A DNA stretch of 64,000 nucleotides from Parasponia andersonii (Eukaryota; Streptophyta; Magnoliopsida; Rosales; Cannabaceae): assembly GCA_002914805.1 (NCBI GenBank), contig JXTB01000186.1:89650-153649 (forward strand). Reading direction: 5' to 3'. The notes under the pieces are model-generated. The model searched no databases and was not told the DNA's origin. It was given only the letters and a program-made list of their open reading frames with translations. This document shows positions 48,059 through 59,058 of the stretch, one piece after another. The position numbers and the translations under genes were made by a program. Position 1 is the stretch's first letter. The number at the start of each line of letters is the position of its first letter.

Positions 48059-48925
48059 TTATTTTTTACTCTAATCTCGAAGTACCTGTGGTATGGAAAT
48101 TAAAGAATGGAACTTTCCAACGAAATTAGGCTGAACCAGCCTATATACAGTGGCTGTAAATCTTTTGTTATATACATTATACCCCATATTTCGTAAGATC
48201 TCTATTAGCTATATGTAGGTGTAGGTCTTATAAATGGTAACTTATTTTTCTCGATCAACATTTATTGTTCATAGAACTCTGACTAAACTCTTGTAGATTT
48301 GATGCAAGTTTGACGTGATATATTCACATGGGAAGGATACAATTAGGCGTGGAGTGGCAGTATTTCATCTAAATCTTGCCAAATCATATGATTGGCTCTC
48401 AATAAAGTAATATCGACAAGAATTATGAAATGGCTACTGTTAGGTAACGAACTATGATCAACGAAATTTTTAAGTTGTGAAATACTTAAGTAACCAAATA
48501 CGAAGCCAAGAAACCTAAAAGTCACGAAATCCAATTCTTTTCGTTACTTTAGCCCCAAAAAATTTACCTATATAAGGGCCTCATCATTGGCCATGAGGAC
48601 AACGGAAGGAAAACGAAAACTTGAGGGAAATAGTGAGAGTAATTTGAGAAGTCTTAGTTTAGTCTTAGTTTATGCGTTTGAAAGTCTTAGAAAAAGGTAA
48701 TTCTCACCCCTCATAATTCTGTTCATGAAAATTTTATTGGGAACTTAGAGCTTTTCTATACTCTACCTTACTTGTATCATATCTCTATTTTATGTCTATA
48801 ATTTTCGTGATGGTGTTCTTTACTATTAATATAACTGTGTGAGCAGTGGATTTTATTCTATGCCATATAAATATATGTGTAGTTGTATATTTGAGCGTTG
48901 GATCTTGTTCTATGCTATAAAAATA

Positions 48926-49180
48926 CATATATATATATATATATAGGGCACCAATTCAGTAGATATTTTTTTTTTTTTTACCTATGCATAGTTATAAATT
49001 TGGCCAATGAAAATTTAATATGCATATTTTTTTATTATAAAAAATAAGAAAGAGAAAGAATATTAATATTGCACGTCTTTTCATGTACTTCATGGTGATC
49101 CAACGGCTAAAAAAAAATACCTACCCATAAGTAAAAAAAAAATACATATTGGATTGGCAACCATATATATATATATATAT
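48926..49180 (-). mobile_element. MITE copy C inside (TA)n microsatellites
   Basis: The body at 48946-49162 runs in the same orientation as copy B: GGGCACCAATTCAGTAGATA on the left and TATTGGATTGGCAACC on the right, with GGTGATCCAACGGCTAAAAA inside. TA runs flank both ends. Confidence 0.72.
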
Positions 49181-49640
49181 TTACCTCAACGCTCGATTTT
49201 ATTCTATGCTGTGTGTATGCATGTATAAAAATTTATGTATTCGACGATTTGATCTCAATCAAGTCAATACAAATGTCGATAGTACAACAACACACCAAAA
49301 CCTTTTCAATAAGCAAAAAATCATACACTGATGATAAAATTATTTGACATATTATTTTACAATCATCTACGTGTTCATCAGACTTTTTGTTAATTGGTAG
49401 TAATACATGTTATGTTCAGACTGAAGACCGGAACAATAGCTTCGTAAAAAGGTTGCAAATTAACCACAGCGTGAAAATTTTCAGATCCAGTAGTCCATAT
49501 TTTTGGAGTAATAGTGTTACTTTATTCCGTAGTACAATGTTGCTACATTATGAGGCGCCTCCAGTACCAGCATATCTTCCAATGCAATGAGTACGTACTA
49601 GTAAAACTACACATGGATATTGTTACGAAGCTTCAAGCTC

Positions 49641-51115
49641 TTAACTCTTAAGCGAAGGTGGCTTCCTAATTTTAGTGGCTTGCTCAAACCCATATGCGAT
49701 TTCAATCAATTTTGGCTCAGAGCCCTTAAGTCCCCCAAAGAAAATGCCAAATGGCACCCGTTGAAAGTAGCCTGCGGGGACAGTAACCCCAGGGAATCCC
49801 CCAATTGCGAGGATTTTATCGATATTTTCGAAAGGAAAAGCCGATCCACCCGAAGCCACCAATGCATCTAGCTTGTACTTACTCATCAACTTCACAAAAC
49901 CATTTCTTGTCCATCTAGCTAAAGTGGCCAATGCAGCCTTCTCCGCTTTTCCAATTCCATTTGTCGCTTCGGCTGCTATAAGTAACTCTTGCCCATATTC
50001 CTTAATTTTCTCCTGTAGTGTGACATGAAATTAGTTAATTAGTATTATGTGGCTCTAATTATTTGATGTTTAATTATTTAGTATACGATACTTGATTAGC
50101 ACCACGTGGTCGTCTATCTCTACTTACCAACTTGAAGTTTTTCTTGTTAAATGCTATCACATCGGCCGTGGATCGCACTGGGGATGTCACAAGCTCTTGT
50201 AGGTACGCATTTAAATATATTTTGAACTCAGCCACCAATGCAGTACTTTCACTGGATTCGTCATTCAAAATTTCGTCTATATTGGAAATTTGCAGATGGT
50301 CTATCACAACTGCGCCATTTTTCCTAAATTTGGAATTTAAGTACGTATCAGTACATTTTGCGGTATTAAATAGTAGCTAGGAAGATCTAGGCTCATATAT
50401 ATTTGATCTAGATCATGTTAATAACGGTGGCCGATCACATGGAGACTAAATATTTTATATTAGGATCGATGGTTGTTCGCTAACCTTAGTGTGCTGAGAT
50501 GCTGCTCAAAAGTATTAACCAAAATTGTGTCAGTTTCTTGTGAAATGTTGAATTCGAAGTAGGGATGTCTTACAACCCCAAGTCTCTTTCCTTTAAGTCC
50601 ATCGGGTCTGAGAAATTGTGCATAACCACCTTTGGGAATGTACTTGGATTTCTCAATTGTTGCTTTGTCATTCTTGTCAACACCAGCAATGACATCAAGA
50701 ACGTAAGCGGCATCTGAGACTGTCCTACAAATTGGTCTGTCCCATACAACCAAGATTAATTAGTTGAGTTTAACCACATATATACATTTATATATTAATG
50801 ATGTTAAAGAATCTTAACCGTTTAATACATGTATATAAATTATATAAACGAGCAGGGAAGAACAGTTGTTAAAAGTACTAATTATATGTACCCTACGGTA
50901 TCTTGTCTTTGAGAGATGGGGATGACTCCTGCTCGACTAGTGAGACCGATTGTTGGTTTAATGCCGACTACTGAATTGAGACTTGAGGGACATATAATGG
51001 ATCCATCTGTCTCTGTTCCCAATGTTATAGTTGCAAAATTTGCGGCTGCGGATATCGCTGATCCACTACTTGACCCACAAGGAGTTACTCCCGATGCATA
51101 AGGATTCTTCATGTA

Positions 51116-51152
<37 letters not shown>

Positions 51153-52275
51153 ATCAAACTTCGGTTAATTTGTCGGTATTAGCCATGTTAAGAAATTTAA
51201 CCAAGATTCATCGTCACATGTTTTGAGAATATAATAATCCTTTAATTCTCTTCCCTTTTTTTTATTTTTTTATTTTTGAGACATCTACTACAGTCTATTA
51301 ACAGTTCAGTATGTTGCGAATTCTGTTTACCGGAGAACATACTTTTAATTTTTTAGCACATACTTAAAAAGGGGAAAAAGAAAAAACATAAAAAAAATGC
51401 TAAAATGCAATAGAGATGGACCCCTACATATTTAATTTTGTATTTGTGACCACATATTTTATTACAGGTACCCTTATTAGCATGGCTAAAAAATGATATA
51501 ATCAAATCAAACGCTTTTTTGTAATTTGTTTTTCATAGCTCGCTAAAATCTAGAGATGATATGACATCATGGTATGCCTAATACCACGTAATAATAATAT
51601 GTTAATATGTTATTATAGATGGGTAAGTGTGGATATAATTTAATTAACTATAATCATCCAATGATATTCGTCTGATGTTTACACCAGTGATACCTATTGC
51701 TCTTAAGTCCAACATAATTGACTCAAACTTACCACCCCTTGGCCTCCTCTGGCGTTCCAACCACTTGGTACATTGCCCCTAAAAGCCGACCACTCGGTCA
51801 AGCTGGCCTTCCCCAGTATGATAGCGCCAGCTTTCCTAAGCTTGGTCACGACTCCGGCGTCACGTGGCACGACTGAGCCTAGCAATGCGAACGAACCAGC
51901 AGTGGTGTTCAGCTTGTCCTTGGTGGCTATGTTATCCTTAACAAGAAGAGGAATTCCATGCAGCTTGGAGAAAGACACTGGAGCCTTAATCTTTCGCTCG
52001 TGGTCGGCCTTATCGGCTAGGTAAAGCGCATCTGGGTTGACTTCTAAGACCGCATTTAGGTTTGGGTTCAACCGCTTGATCCGTTCAATGTAGAACTCTA
52101 CGAGTTGCCTCGAGGTGAGTCTGTTTCGCTGGAAAGCAAGGCGGATATCGTCCACGGTGGCTTCTTCGATCGAGAAATAACCTTTGACGAGTTGTGATCC
52201 AGATGATAGTATGGCTAGAAGAAGAAACAGAACCAGCCGGTGCTGGTATTTTGAGGAGAAAGACAGAACAGCCAT
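49641..52275 (-). CDS. Secreted amidase, array copy 3 (intact)
   Basis: Five exons, 52275-51733, 51106-50892, 50736-50485, 50323-50128 and 50012-49641, give 525 residues without a stop. The N-terminus has a hydrophobic signal peptide (RLVLFLLLAILSSG). The predicted triad is Lys113 (GIPLLVKDN), Ser194 (GSSSGSA) and Ser217 (GTETDGSI). Exon order and phases equal those of copy 1. Copy 2 is its nearest relative in the window: both share KAPVSFSKLHGIP and HPYFEFNISQE. The C-terminal part keeps AIGGFPGVTVPAGY and FGGLKGSEPKLIEIAYGFEQ. Intron 1 ends in a TA microsatellite at 51118-51146, close to the exon 2 acceptor. Substrate unknown. Confidence 0.92.
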
Positions 52276-52949
52276 ATTGGAAGCTAGCTAGCTTAATGGT
52301 TGATCAATGTTTTAGCTTTAGGAGAAGAATAGTACTAGAAGTTGTTTGAGGATTCATGTTCAGCCGCGTTGGCTGGATTAGTGTTTAGTGTGTGTTATTT
52401 TCCAATATGTCCCTTTGCAACGTGTAGCTAACTAGATATTTTTTAAGTAGTCCCCGAAACAGACGCAGTAGCGTTAACAAAGAAATTAAAAACAGAACCA
52501 CGGAAATTTCCAACGAAATTATGCTGTGTGAACCAAGCCTAAAGTGGCTTTGAATCATTAGCTTTTCAGATGCCAAAAGAAAAGAATATACGCTATAGTT
52601 TCGTGGTTTATACAGTAAAGTCGTACGTCGGTAGAGAATTGTTTGGTGGTTCAGTTGACATTTGGAATCTCAACTATATATGTGGGGGCTGATATTACCA
52701 TGTTATGATTCATTTTTGCTCTATTTGGTTATTAAAAATTTCATTGATTCTCTCATTCACCGTTAATTTTTGAAAGTCAGTCGATGAAATGCGATTAAGC
52801 ATAGGTATAAAAATAGGAAGGAGGCAAAAATTCAAATAACCACAATCCAAATTGTTTCACAGCGGACATACATACTGTCCAAACTTAAGATGAGAAGACA
52901 GTCCTTTTCTTTCGGGTTGAATCACAATGCCAATTATTCACTAGGATGG

Positions 52950-53139
52950 GCCTTTGTTGAATTATTGGTTTCCATTTCTATTTGTGATAATGATACGTGT
53001 GATCCATGTTGCTTACCACCAGGACCACCAATGTGTAACTTACCGCCTTTGTTGAATTATTGGTTTCCAATTCTATTTGTGATAATGATACGTGTGATCC
53101 ATGTTGCTTACCACCAGGACCACCAATGCGCAACTTACC
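52950..53139 (+). repeat. 95-base tandem duplication
   Basis: Units 52950-53044 and 53045-53139 begin GCCTTTGTTGAATTATTGG and differ at only a few positions. Because 95 is not a multiple of three, the repeated peptide phrases in the plus-strand frames are by-products and not a protein. Confidence 0.92.
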
Positions 53140-53655
53140 CCTTCTTCTTTGCTACTAGTTCTCTGGTGCCTTCAATTTCCCTGCATCGGTAAGTTATTAT
53201 ACTAGGTAACACCTTCATGTATTACAATTGATAAATGCTAAAATGCAGGACAGAGTTAGGGGCCCACGTCATAATTGATTGTGGGTCCCACAGTTCTATT
53301 AGAGTGTGCTGTCGGGAGTATATGTGCTTCGTAGCAGCATTACTAACGTACTAATAGAGATTTGAAGCTCTTTTGTAACTTTTTGATATATCTAAATTTC
53401 TCTATTTGGAGGAGGCTACGCTAATTAAGGACTCTCTTGTTCTTAGGTTGAGAGTCATTTAATAGACGTTTGATATATCAAGTGATCAAACTTTGTACAG
53501 GGTATATAGCTTATAGTACTCCAATTCACAAAGAAAAGAAAAATTCTCACTATCTTAGATTCACTTTCAGAAAAGAAAAAAAGAGAAAAAATTCTCCTTC
53601 AGCTTTTCCTTTACCGATCTTATGACTGCCCCTAAAACTGATGAGTCAAAACGAT

Positions 53656-54370
53656 GGCACTTGTTTGGTAACCATTTATTTAAACAACTTTTTGGTTTTT
53701 TAATCAAAATAGTAGAAAAACTTTTCAAATATATGTTTGATAAAACTATTTTTGTTTTTCGTTTTTTTAATTTAACAACAAAATTTTTAAAATTTTGAAA
53801 ACAAAATTTCTTACTTTCAAATTTTTTTTAAAGAAATGCTAGTATCAAAATTCATACATATTTAAACTCACATCACTTTTTCTTCCAATATTTTTTCTCT
53901 CATCATTATTTCTCTTGTAATCATCTCTCTAGTCTCATGTAAAAGTGGTATTTTTTTTAAATATTTTTAAAATTTATATTTTTCAAAATAAAAATTTAAA
54001 AGTGCTATTTTTGAAAACATAATTGTAAAATTTGATAATTTTTTTCAAAAAATTTCCCAAAATATGTCGAAAAACATCACTTTTAAAACTTGTATTTTGA
54101 AAAATACCACTTCTGAAATTGATTTAGATAAATACCACTTTTTTCTCTCTCATATTTTCTCTTTCCCTTTTCCTTTATTATTCCTCACTTTCAAAAGTAA
54201 AAAGTGTTAGGTACCAAATATGTATTTATATTTTTATTTTAAAAAACAAAAAGTAAAATATTAGTACCAAACACATTTTTGTTTTTGAAATGCAAAAAAT
54301 AAAATAAGAAAAAATATTTTTATTTTTGTATTTAAAAAAAATAATAATAAAAAAATTACCAAACAGCACC
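53656..54370 (+). mobile_element. MITE-like element with GGTGCTGTTTGGTAA-type ends
   Basis: The left end reads GGCACTTGTTTGGTAACC and the right end, read backwards, GGTGCTGTTTGGTAATTT. The interior is A/T-rich with ACCAAAC phrases near both ends and has no coding capacity. About 715 bases. A target duplication is not clear. Ends of this kind occur in plant hAT- or Mutator-like MITEs; the family is not certain. Confidence 0.6.
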
Positions 54371-55082
54371 ACAGTGATTTCGATATCTATAACCCTTTCT
54401 TCTACATTTCTCGTTTCTTCTCTCTCTTACCAATTATGCGAAAGGATTTTGATATTCTCTTTTTCCTCTTACACCAAACACACTGTAGATTGTTCTCATT
54501 TGCCTAATCAAGAAAACCCCCAGTCCTATGGGATATTAAAAGTTACGTCACTAGTTCAAAAGGGTGAGGTTAAAATCACTACCAACTTTCTCTCTGAAAT
54601 AAAAAAAAAAAAAAGATCACTACCAACTTCCAAAAAGCCCGCCCTTATCTTCTAATTTAAGTGATCTGGAAAAAGGAGGCCTCCGGACAAATGTCGCTTG
54701 TTCAAAAGCATAAGCAGCCTCGATAAGTTTTGGCTCTGTACCCTTCAACCCTCCAAAACAGAGACCAAACGGCATGCCCTTGTCGTCGTATCCAGCTGGG
54801 ACAGTAATTCCAGGATAACCCCCAAGTGCGACTACAGAAATAGCACCTGTGCCAGGTGTCACCAGAGCATCCAATTCATTTGCCACCATTATTTTCTCAA
54901 ATCCATCTCGTGAGAGATTCTTCATCAACTCAGCTGCCTTAATTTCCTTTTCTCCAATCCCATTCGTCTTTTCTGACGAAATAAAAGTGGCTTGACCATA
55001 TTCTTTAGTCTTTTCCTGCATTGGACACAAACGTTACATAAGATTATTCATGCCTTTCTATTTTTCGTTTTGTTTTGTTTTG

Positions 55083-55085
<3 letters not shown>

Positions 55086-55118
<33 letters not shown>
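55086..55118 (+). repeat. (TG)n microsatellite
   Basis: An uninterrupted TG run of about 16 units, preceded by GTTTT repeats, lies in intron 4 of amidase copy 4. Confidence 0.9.
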
Positions 55119-55119
<1 letters not shown>

Positions 55120-56082
55120 AAGTCACTAAACTCAAATCAACGAGTACTCATCTCTTTTGAGATTAAATTTGAGAATGAGATCCTTACCAAGTCAGGGTGT
55201 TTTTCATTGAAAGCAATGATATCTGCAAGCGACCTTACTGGGGAAGCAACAAGTTCTTTCAAGTAATCATTAATGGAGAGCTTGAACTCGGCCAACATTG
55301 ATACGAGTTCACCACTCTTACCCGGATTAAGCACTATATTCACATTTTGTATTTCAAGATTGTCCACTATAGTTGCACCCTTTTGTCTAGTTTCAAAGAA
55401 CGAAAGCACCAAAGTAGATCAGTACCAATTTATACTCGATTAACTCCACTTTCTAGTGAAACAAGAAGGCTTCAGTCGTGCTGTGATACCTTAATGTGTT
55501 CAAATGACTTTCAAAGGCATGAAGGACAGACGGCTTATTTATGGAGTTCACAAATGGTTTCCTAACGACCCCAAGTCTCTTCCCTTTGAGCCCATCTAGT
55601 TTGAGAAACTGCTTATAACCACCCAAAGGTATGAATTTAGAAGCTTCTTTTGTTGCTTCATGGTCTCTTTGATCATAACCCACAATTGTATCAAGTACAT
55701 AAACCGCATCAGAAACTGTCCTGCTTAGGGTCCTGACAATTAGTTATAAAGGAGTTCTTCATTAGATCATAAACCATAAATACCAAGTTAATTGTCACAG
55801 AATTGATATTAGGATTTGAGTAACAGAACACAATTAACTCAGATTAAGCATTTAATGCATATGGATAAGCAATGTTTCACCCGATGGTGTCATAGGGAGG
55901 CAAAACAGGGACTACCCCAGCTCGGCTAGTGAGTCCAACCGTAGGCTTGAACCCTACAACGGAGTTGTGGTCAGCTGGGCAGAGTATTGAGCCATGAGTC
56001 TCGCTCCCAATTGACACAGTCACCATGTTTGCAGCTACTGAAATGGCTGATCCACTGCTTGAGCCACATGGGTCTCAAGATA

Positions 56083-56910
56083 CTACATAAGGATTCTGCA
56101 ATTTTTATTTTTAATTTTTTACNAAATTGATGATTTACTAGTAAATAGACATAAATATTAAACGAATAAATATCCAATCTCTGAAAAAAGAACATGTTCT
56201 GTAGCCACTAGTTAGTCGTTACGGCCAATCTAGAGCTTAACAAACCAGAGGCATTCCCAAGAAGATGCTCACTAAGGCCCAAAATTATGTTTTAAGTCCA
56301 CTGGACCAAGCCATCCTAGCCTAGTCCATATTTACGTTGCATCTCCAGAGATAAAAGAAAATGCGTTGGAATAACTTGGGCCAAAATAACTTTTTTTTGT
56401 GATTTTTTTTAAAACTCACATTTTTAGGAGTGTTAAATTCGTTTGACCTATAATAAAGAGCTTGTTGACCATTAAAATACAAATCTTATTCAGGAGGTTT
56501 TTCATGATCGAAAGGCTCTTGACTACGTATCAAAGTATTGCTGACACTCCTAAAAATGTTAACAACAATCACAAACAAATCATTTTGGCCTAAATTAGTT
56601 CTACCAATATGAAAAACAAAGGATTCTCCAGATACTACACAAGGAATCTGCATTTTTCTTTTCACACTTTCCAGATTAACAAAACTAAAAGAAGAAAAGA
56701 AAAGGCGAAGACTTGGAAAATTGATAAATTACTAGCAAATAAACATAAGTGTTAAACGAATAAATATCCCAAGTTGAAAAACGAACGTCTTCTGTAATCA
56801 CTTGTTATATTCAAACTAAAGCCGAAACAAGAGGCATTCCTGAAAAAATGTTCACGAAGGCCCAATATTATCTTCAGACCACCAAGCCATCCAAGTCGCA
56901 GCCCACCTTG
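56083..56910 (-). repeat. Duplicated intron 1/exon 2 border in amidase copy 4
   Basis: The segment 56083-56310 (start of exon 2 and neighbouring intron) recurs in diverged form at 56632-56910: AAGGATTCTGCA against AAGGAATCTGCA, TTAAACGAATAAATATCC in both, GAGGCATTCC in both, AAGCCATCC in both. The outer copy contains a few codons of a former exon 2 start, which read GTATCTGGAGA where the present exon has GTATCTTGAGA. Confidence 0.8.
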
Positions 56911-56959
56911 GCAACTCTAAATGCATAGCCCATATTACTTTTACCTAGTATTTACCTGG

Positions 56960-57200
56960 ATAATATAGTATTTATAAGAAATGACCTATTCTTTTTCCTC
57001 AGATCAATTTAAAAAATAACTATTTTTTAAATAGTCATTTTTTAGTTGATTTATTTTCAAAAAAATAAATTAATATATTTTGATATACTACACACGAAAA
57101 AATAATTAATTTTTAAATAATAATCAAAATTCAGTAATTTTTTAAACGGTATTTGAAAACGGTTATTTTTGCAAACTATGATTCGACTATGACCCATTAC
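56960..57200 (+). repeat. Dispersed repeat, second copy of 16195-16506
   Basis: Shares TATTTATAAGAAATGACC, a TTTTTTAGTTGATTTATTTT block and GGTATTTGAAAACGG with the earlier segment. It lies in intron 1 of amidase copy 4. Confidence 0.5.
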
Positions 57201-57907
57201 CTTCTTTCTTTTTTTGTAAGCCCTAGGCCCGTTACCTACCTAGTACGGTATTAGCGGGTACCTAAGTACCTGGTCGGGGTTTCTAAATGTATATTAGTGA
57301 GAGAAAAAAAAAAGGTAGAGAGAAAAATAAAATAATTGGTGAAGAGACTGTGAGGGAGGGAGTAACGAACCACGCCTTGTCCAGCTCTGGCACACCAGCC
57401 ATTAGGCACGTGACCCAAAGCACGGAAAGAATACCACTCCGTGAGACTAGCTTTCCCCAAAATGACAGCCCCCGCGGCTCTGAGCTTCTCCACCACGCCT
57501 GCGTCACGCCCCACCACCGACCCGAGCAGCGCGTACGAGCCAGCCGTCGTGTTCAGCTTATCCTTGGTGGCAATGGTGTCCTTCAGCAGCACCGGGATGC
57601 CGTTCAACGAACGGCCCAGATCGTCTCTTCCTTTCCGCCGATCGGCCTCGTCCGCTAGATCCAGAGCGTCTGGGTTGACCTCAACGACGCTGCGAAGTAT
57701 GGGGTTTAGGGTTTCGATCTGGTTCAAGTAGAACTCCACCACCTGCCTTGACGTCAGACGATTCTCGGCGAAAGCTCTTTGGATCCCCTCGATTGTTGCT
57801 TCGTGGAGCGTGAATTCCTGGCCGTTGATCTTGGTGACGATCACGATTATCAAAGAGATGAAGAGAAGAGAGGCGGGAGAAGCTGGATTATTGACCTTGA
57901 CCGCCAT

Positions 57908-58310
57908 TGTTATGCACTTTGCTTTTTAGTTATTCAAAATCGAGGATAAGCATAGACAAATTCATCTGGTAACTTGAATCTCAATCCTTACGGTCTACTA
58001 ATACTTTTATCAAATATCAAATTTTTACTCAAATTAGTCAAATTTCAGAGAGAGAGGTTTTTTATTCGATATAAAATTTATATTAAAAGAAACAAAAAAT
58101 GTCAGTAGCACATGGTTCATTGGAGATTCACAATTTTAATACAAAAAGGCAACATTTTCTTAAAAAATTGTCGATATTGATTTAAAAGAAAGACTTCTTT
58201 ATACTTGGTTGATAAAATATTGAACAAGATAATAATTAGTATTTCATTTATTATTTCGCATATATAATTACATTCTTAAAATGAAATAAAAAATTTAAGA
58301 TAAGTTTTAA
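57908..58310. other. 5' flank of amidase copy 4
   Basis: AT-rich DNA upstream of the copy 4 start codon. No TATA motif was fixed and no gene is seen. Confidence 0.5.
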
Positions 58311-58782
58311 CTCGATTATGGTTGCATCTCTTTTCCTCGAGTTTTCAGATCATTCAAAAGTATGAGTACTAATATCTTTCATAATTCAGTAACTAATTGT
58401 TTTGTTGAAGCTTACCAAGCTCACTAGGTTTGTAAATTAACGAGGAAAAGATTGCTTTGTACATATCAGCTTCAATATAATGAGTTGCCTACCTCAACTT
58501 TTTAAGGTGATGCTTGAAGATTAAAATAGCAGCAGAGGATCCGTTATAAGAATCCAAAATGGACGTCTTACTACTCCCAGCCTCTTTCCTTTTAGCCCAT
58601 CTTTCTTCAGAAGTTGTTAACAACCTGGGCCATGGATTAGAACTTTTTTGACTCTTAAAAATGCCATTTTATAAAAATTCACAAAAATACTCATTTTGGC
58701 TGAAATTAGTACGACTCCTGTCCTTTTCTCCATGGTCTCTTGGATCATGACCCACAATTGCATCAACCACATGAACAGTTTT
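58311..58782 (-). pseudogene. Relic of another amidase copy (exons 3-4 fragment)
   Basis: The segment follows 62640-63070 of copy 6: ATTATGGTTGCATCTCTTTTCC (start of exon 4 on the minus strand), an intron with TAATTCAGTAACTAAT and CAAGCTCACTA, then an exon 3 end (AAGGTGATGCTTGAAG, CCTCTTTCCTTTTAGCCCAT). About 110 foreign bases interrupt exon 3 near 58620-58730, after which TGGTCTCTTGGATCATGACC resumes. No other exons are near. This is a leftover of a seventh copy or of a partial duplication. Confidence 0.8.
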
Positions 58783-59058
58783 TTCGTTGTTTGATAAATA
58801 TTGAACAGACTCGAGATGGTTGAATCATTTTTAACGGATACCGAGCATTATTTGCTTGAAAATCTCGAGACATAGTAAGTTTTTCAAGGTTAATGAAAAA
58901 TGTTAATCAAGTACAATTTTGACCGTGGAAAAAAAAAATCTATTAAAGTATACGTTCCGTGATTTTCCAACCCTTGATAGTTTATGACTAAATTCTATTA
59001 GTTTAACACGTTCATTCTTTTTGCTAAAACACAACTAGAGTAAGAACCTAGTAAGTCT
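58783..59058. other. 3' flank of amidase copy 5
   Basis: AT-rich DNA between the relic and the stop codon of copy 5. Nothing recognised apart from probable 3' untranslated sequence. Confidence 0.5.

Larger units (their letters stand above)
47017..49640. other. Intergenic between amidase copies 2 and 3, right part
   Basis: At 47500-47850 the phrases ATTAGGC, GAAAATA and GCATGATTAGGC recur at loose intervals, which suggests a decayed minisatellite. A tandem duplication and MITE copy C are listed separately. No gene is seen. Confidence 0.5.
52276..54619. other. Intergenic between amidase copies 3 and 4
   Basis: The left 150 bases should hold the promoter of copy 3. A 95-base tandem duplication and a MITE are listed separately. 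No gene is seen. Confidence 0.55.
54620..57907 (-). pseudogene. Amidase, array copy 4 (one premature stop)
   Basis: Five exons with good splice sites: 57907-57371, 56095-55881, 55732-55490, 55386-55188 and 55015-54620. All phases agree with the intact copies and the total would be 530 codons. The only break seen is an in-frame TGA at 56077-56075, codon 186, in exon 2, seven codons before the catalytic serine loop GSSSGSA. The intact copies have GAC or GGA-type codons there. The nucleophile motif is also changed, to GSETHGSI from GTETDGSI. The signal peptide (LLFISLIIVIVTKING) and the catalytic Lys (GIPVLLKDT) remain. The C-terminus is about ten residues longer than in the other copies. The stop could be real, heterozygous, or a base error; an N lies nearby in intron 1. 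Confidence 0.85.

Noticed and set aside
52890-53192. A 100-codon plus-strand frame with a repeated peptide phrase
   Set aside because: The repeat comes from the 95-base tandem duplication, which shifts frame between units.
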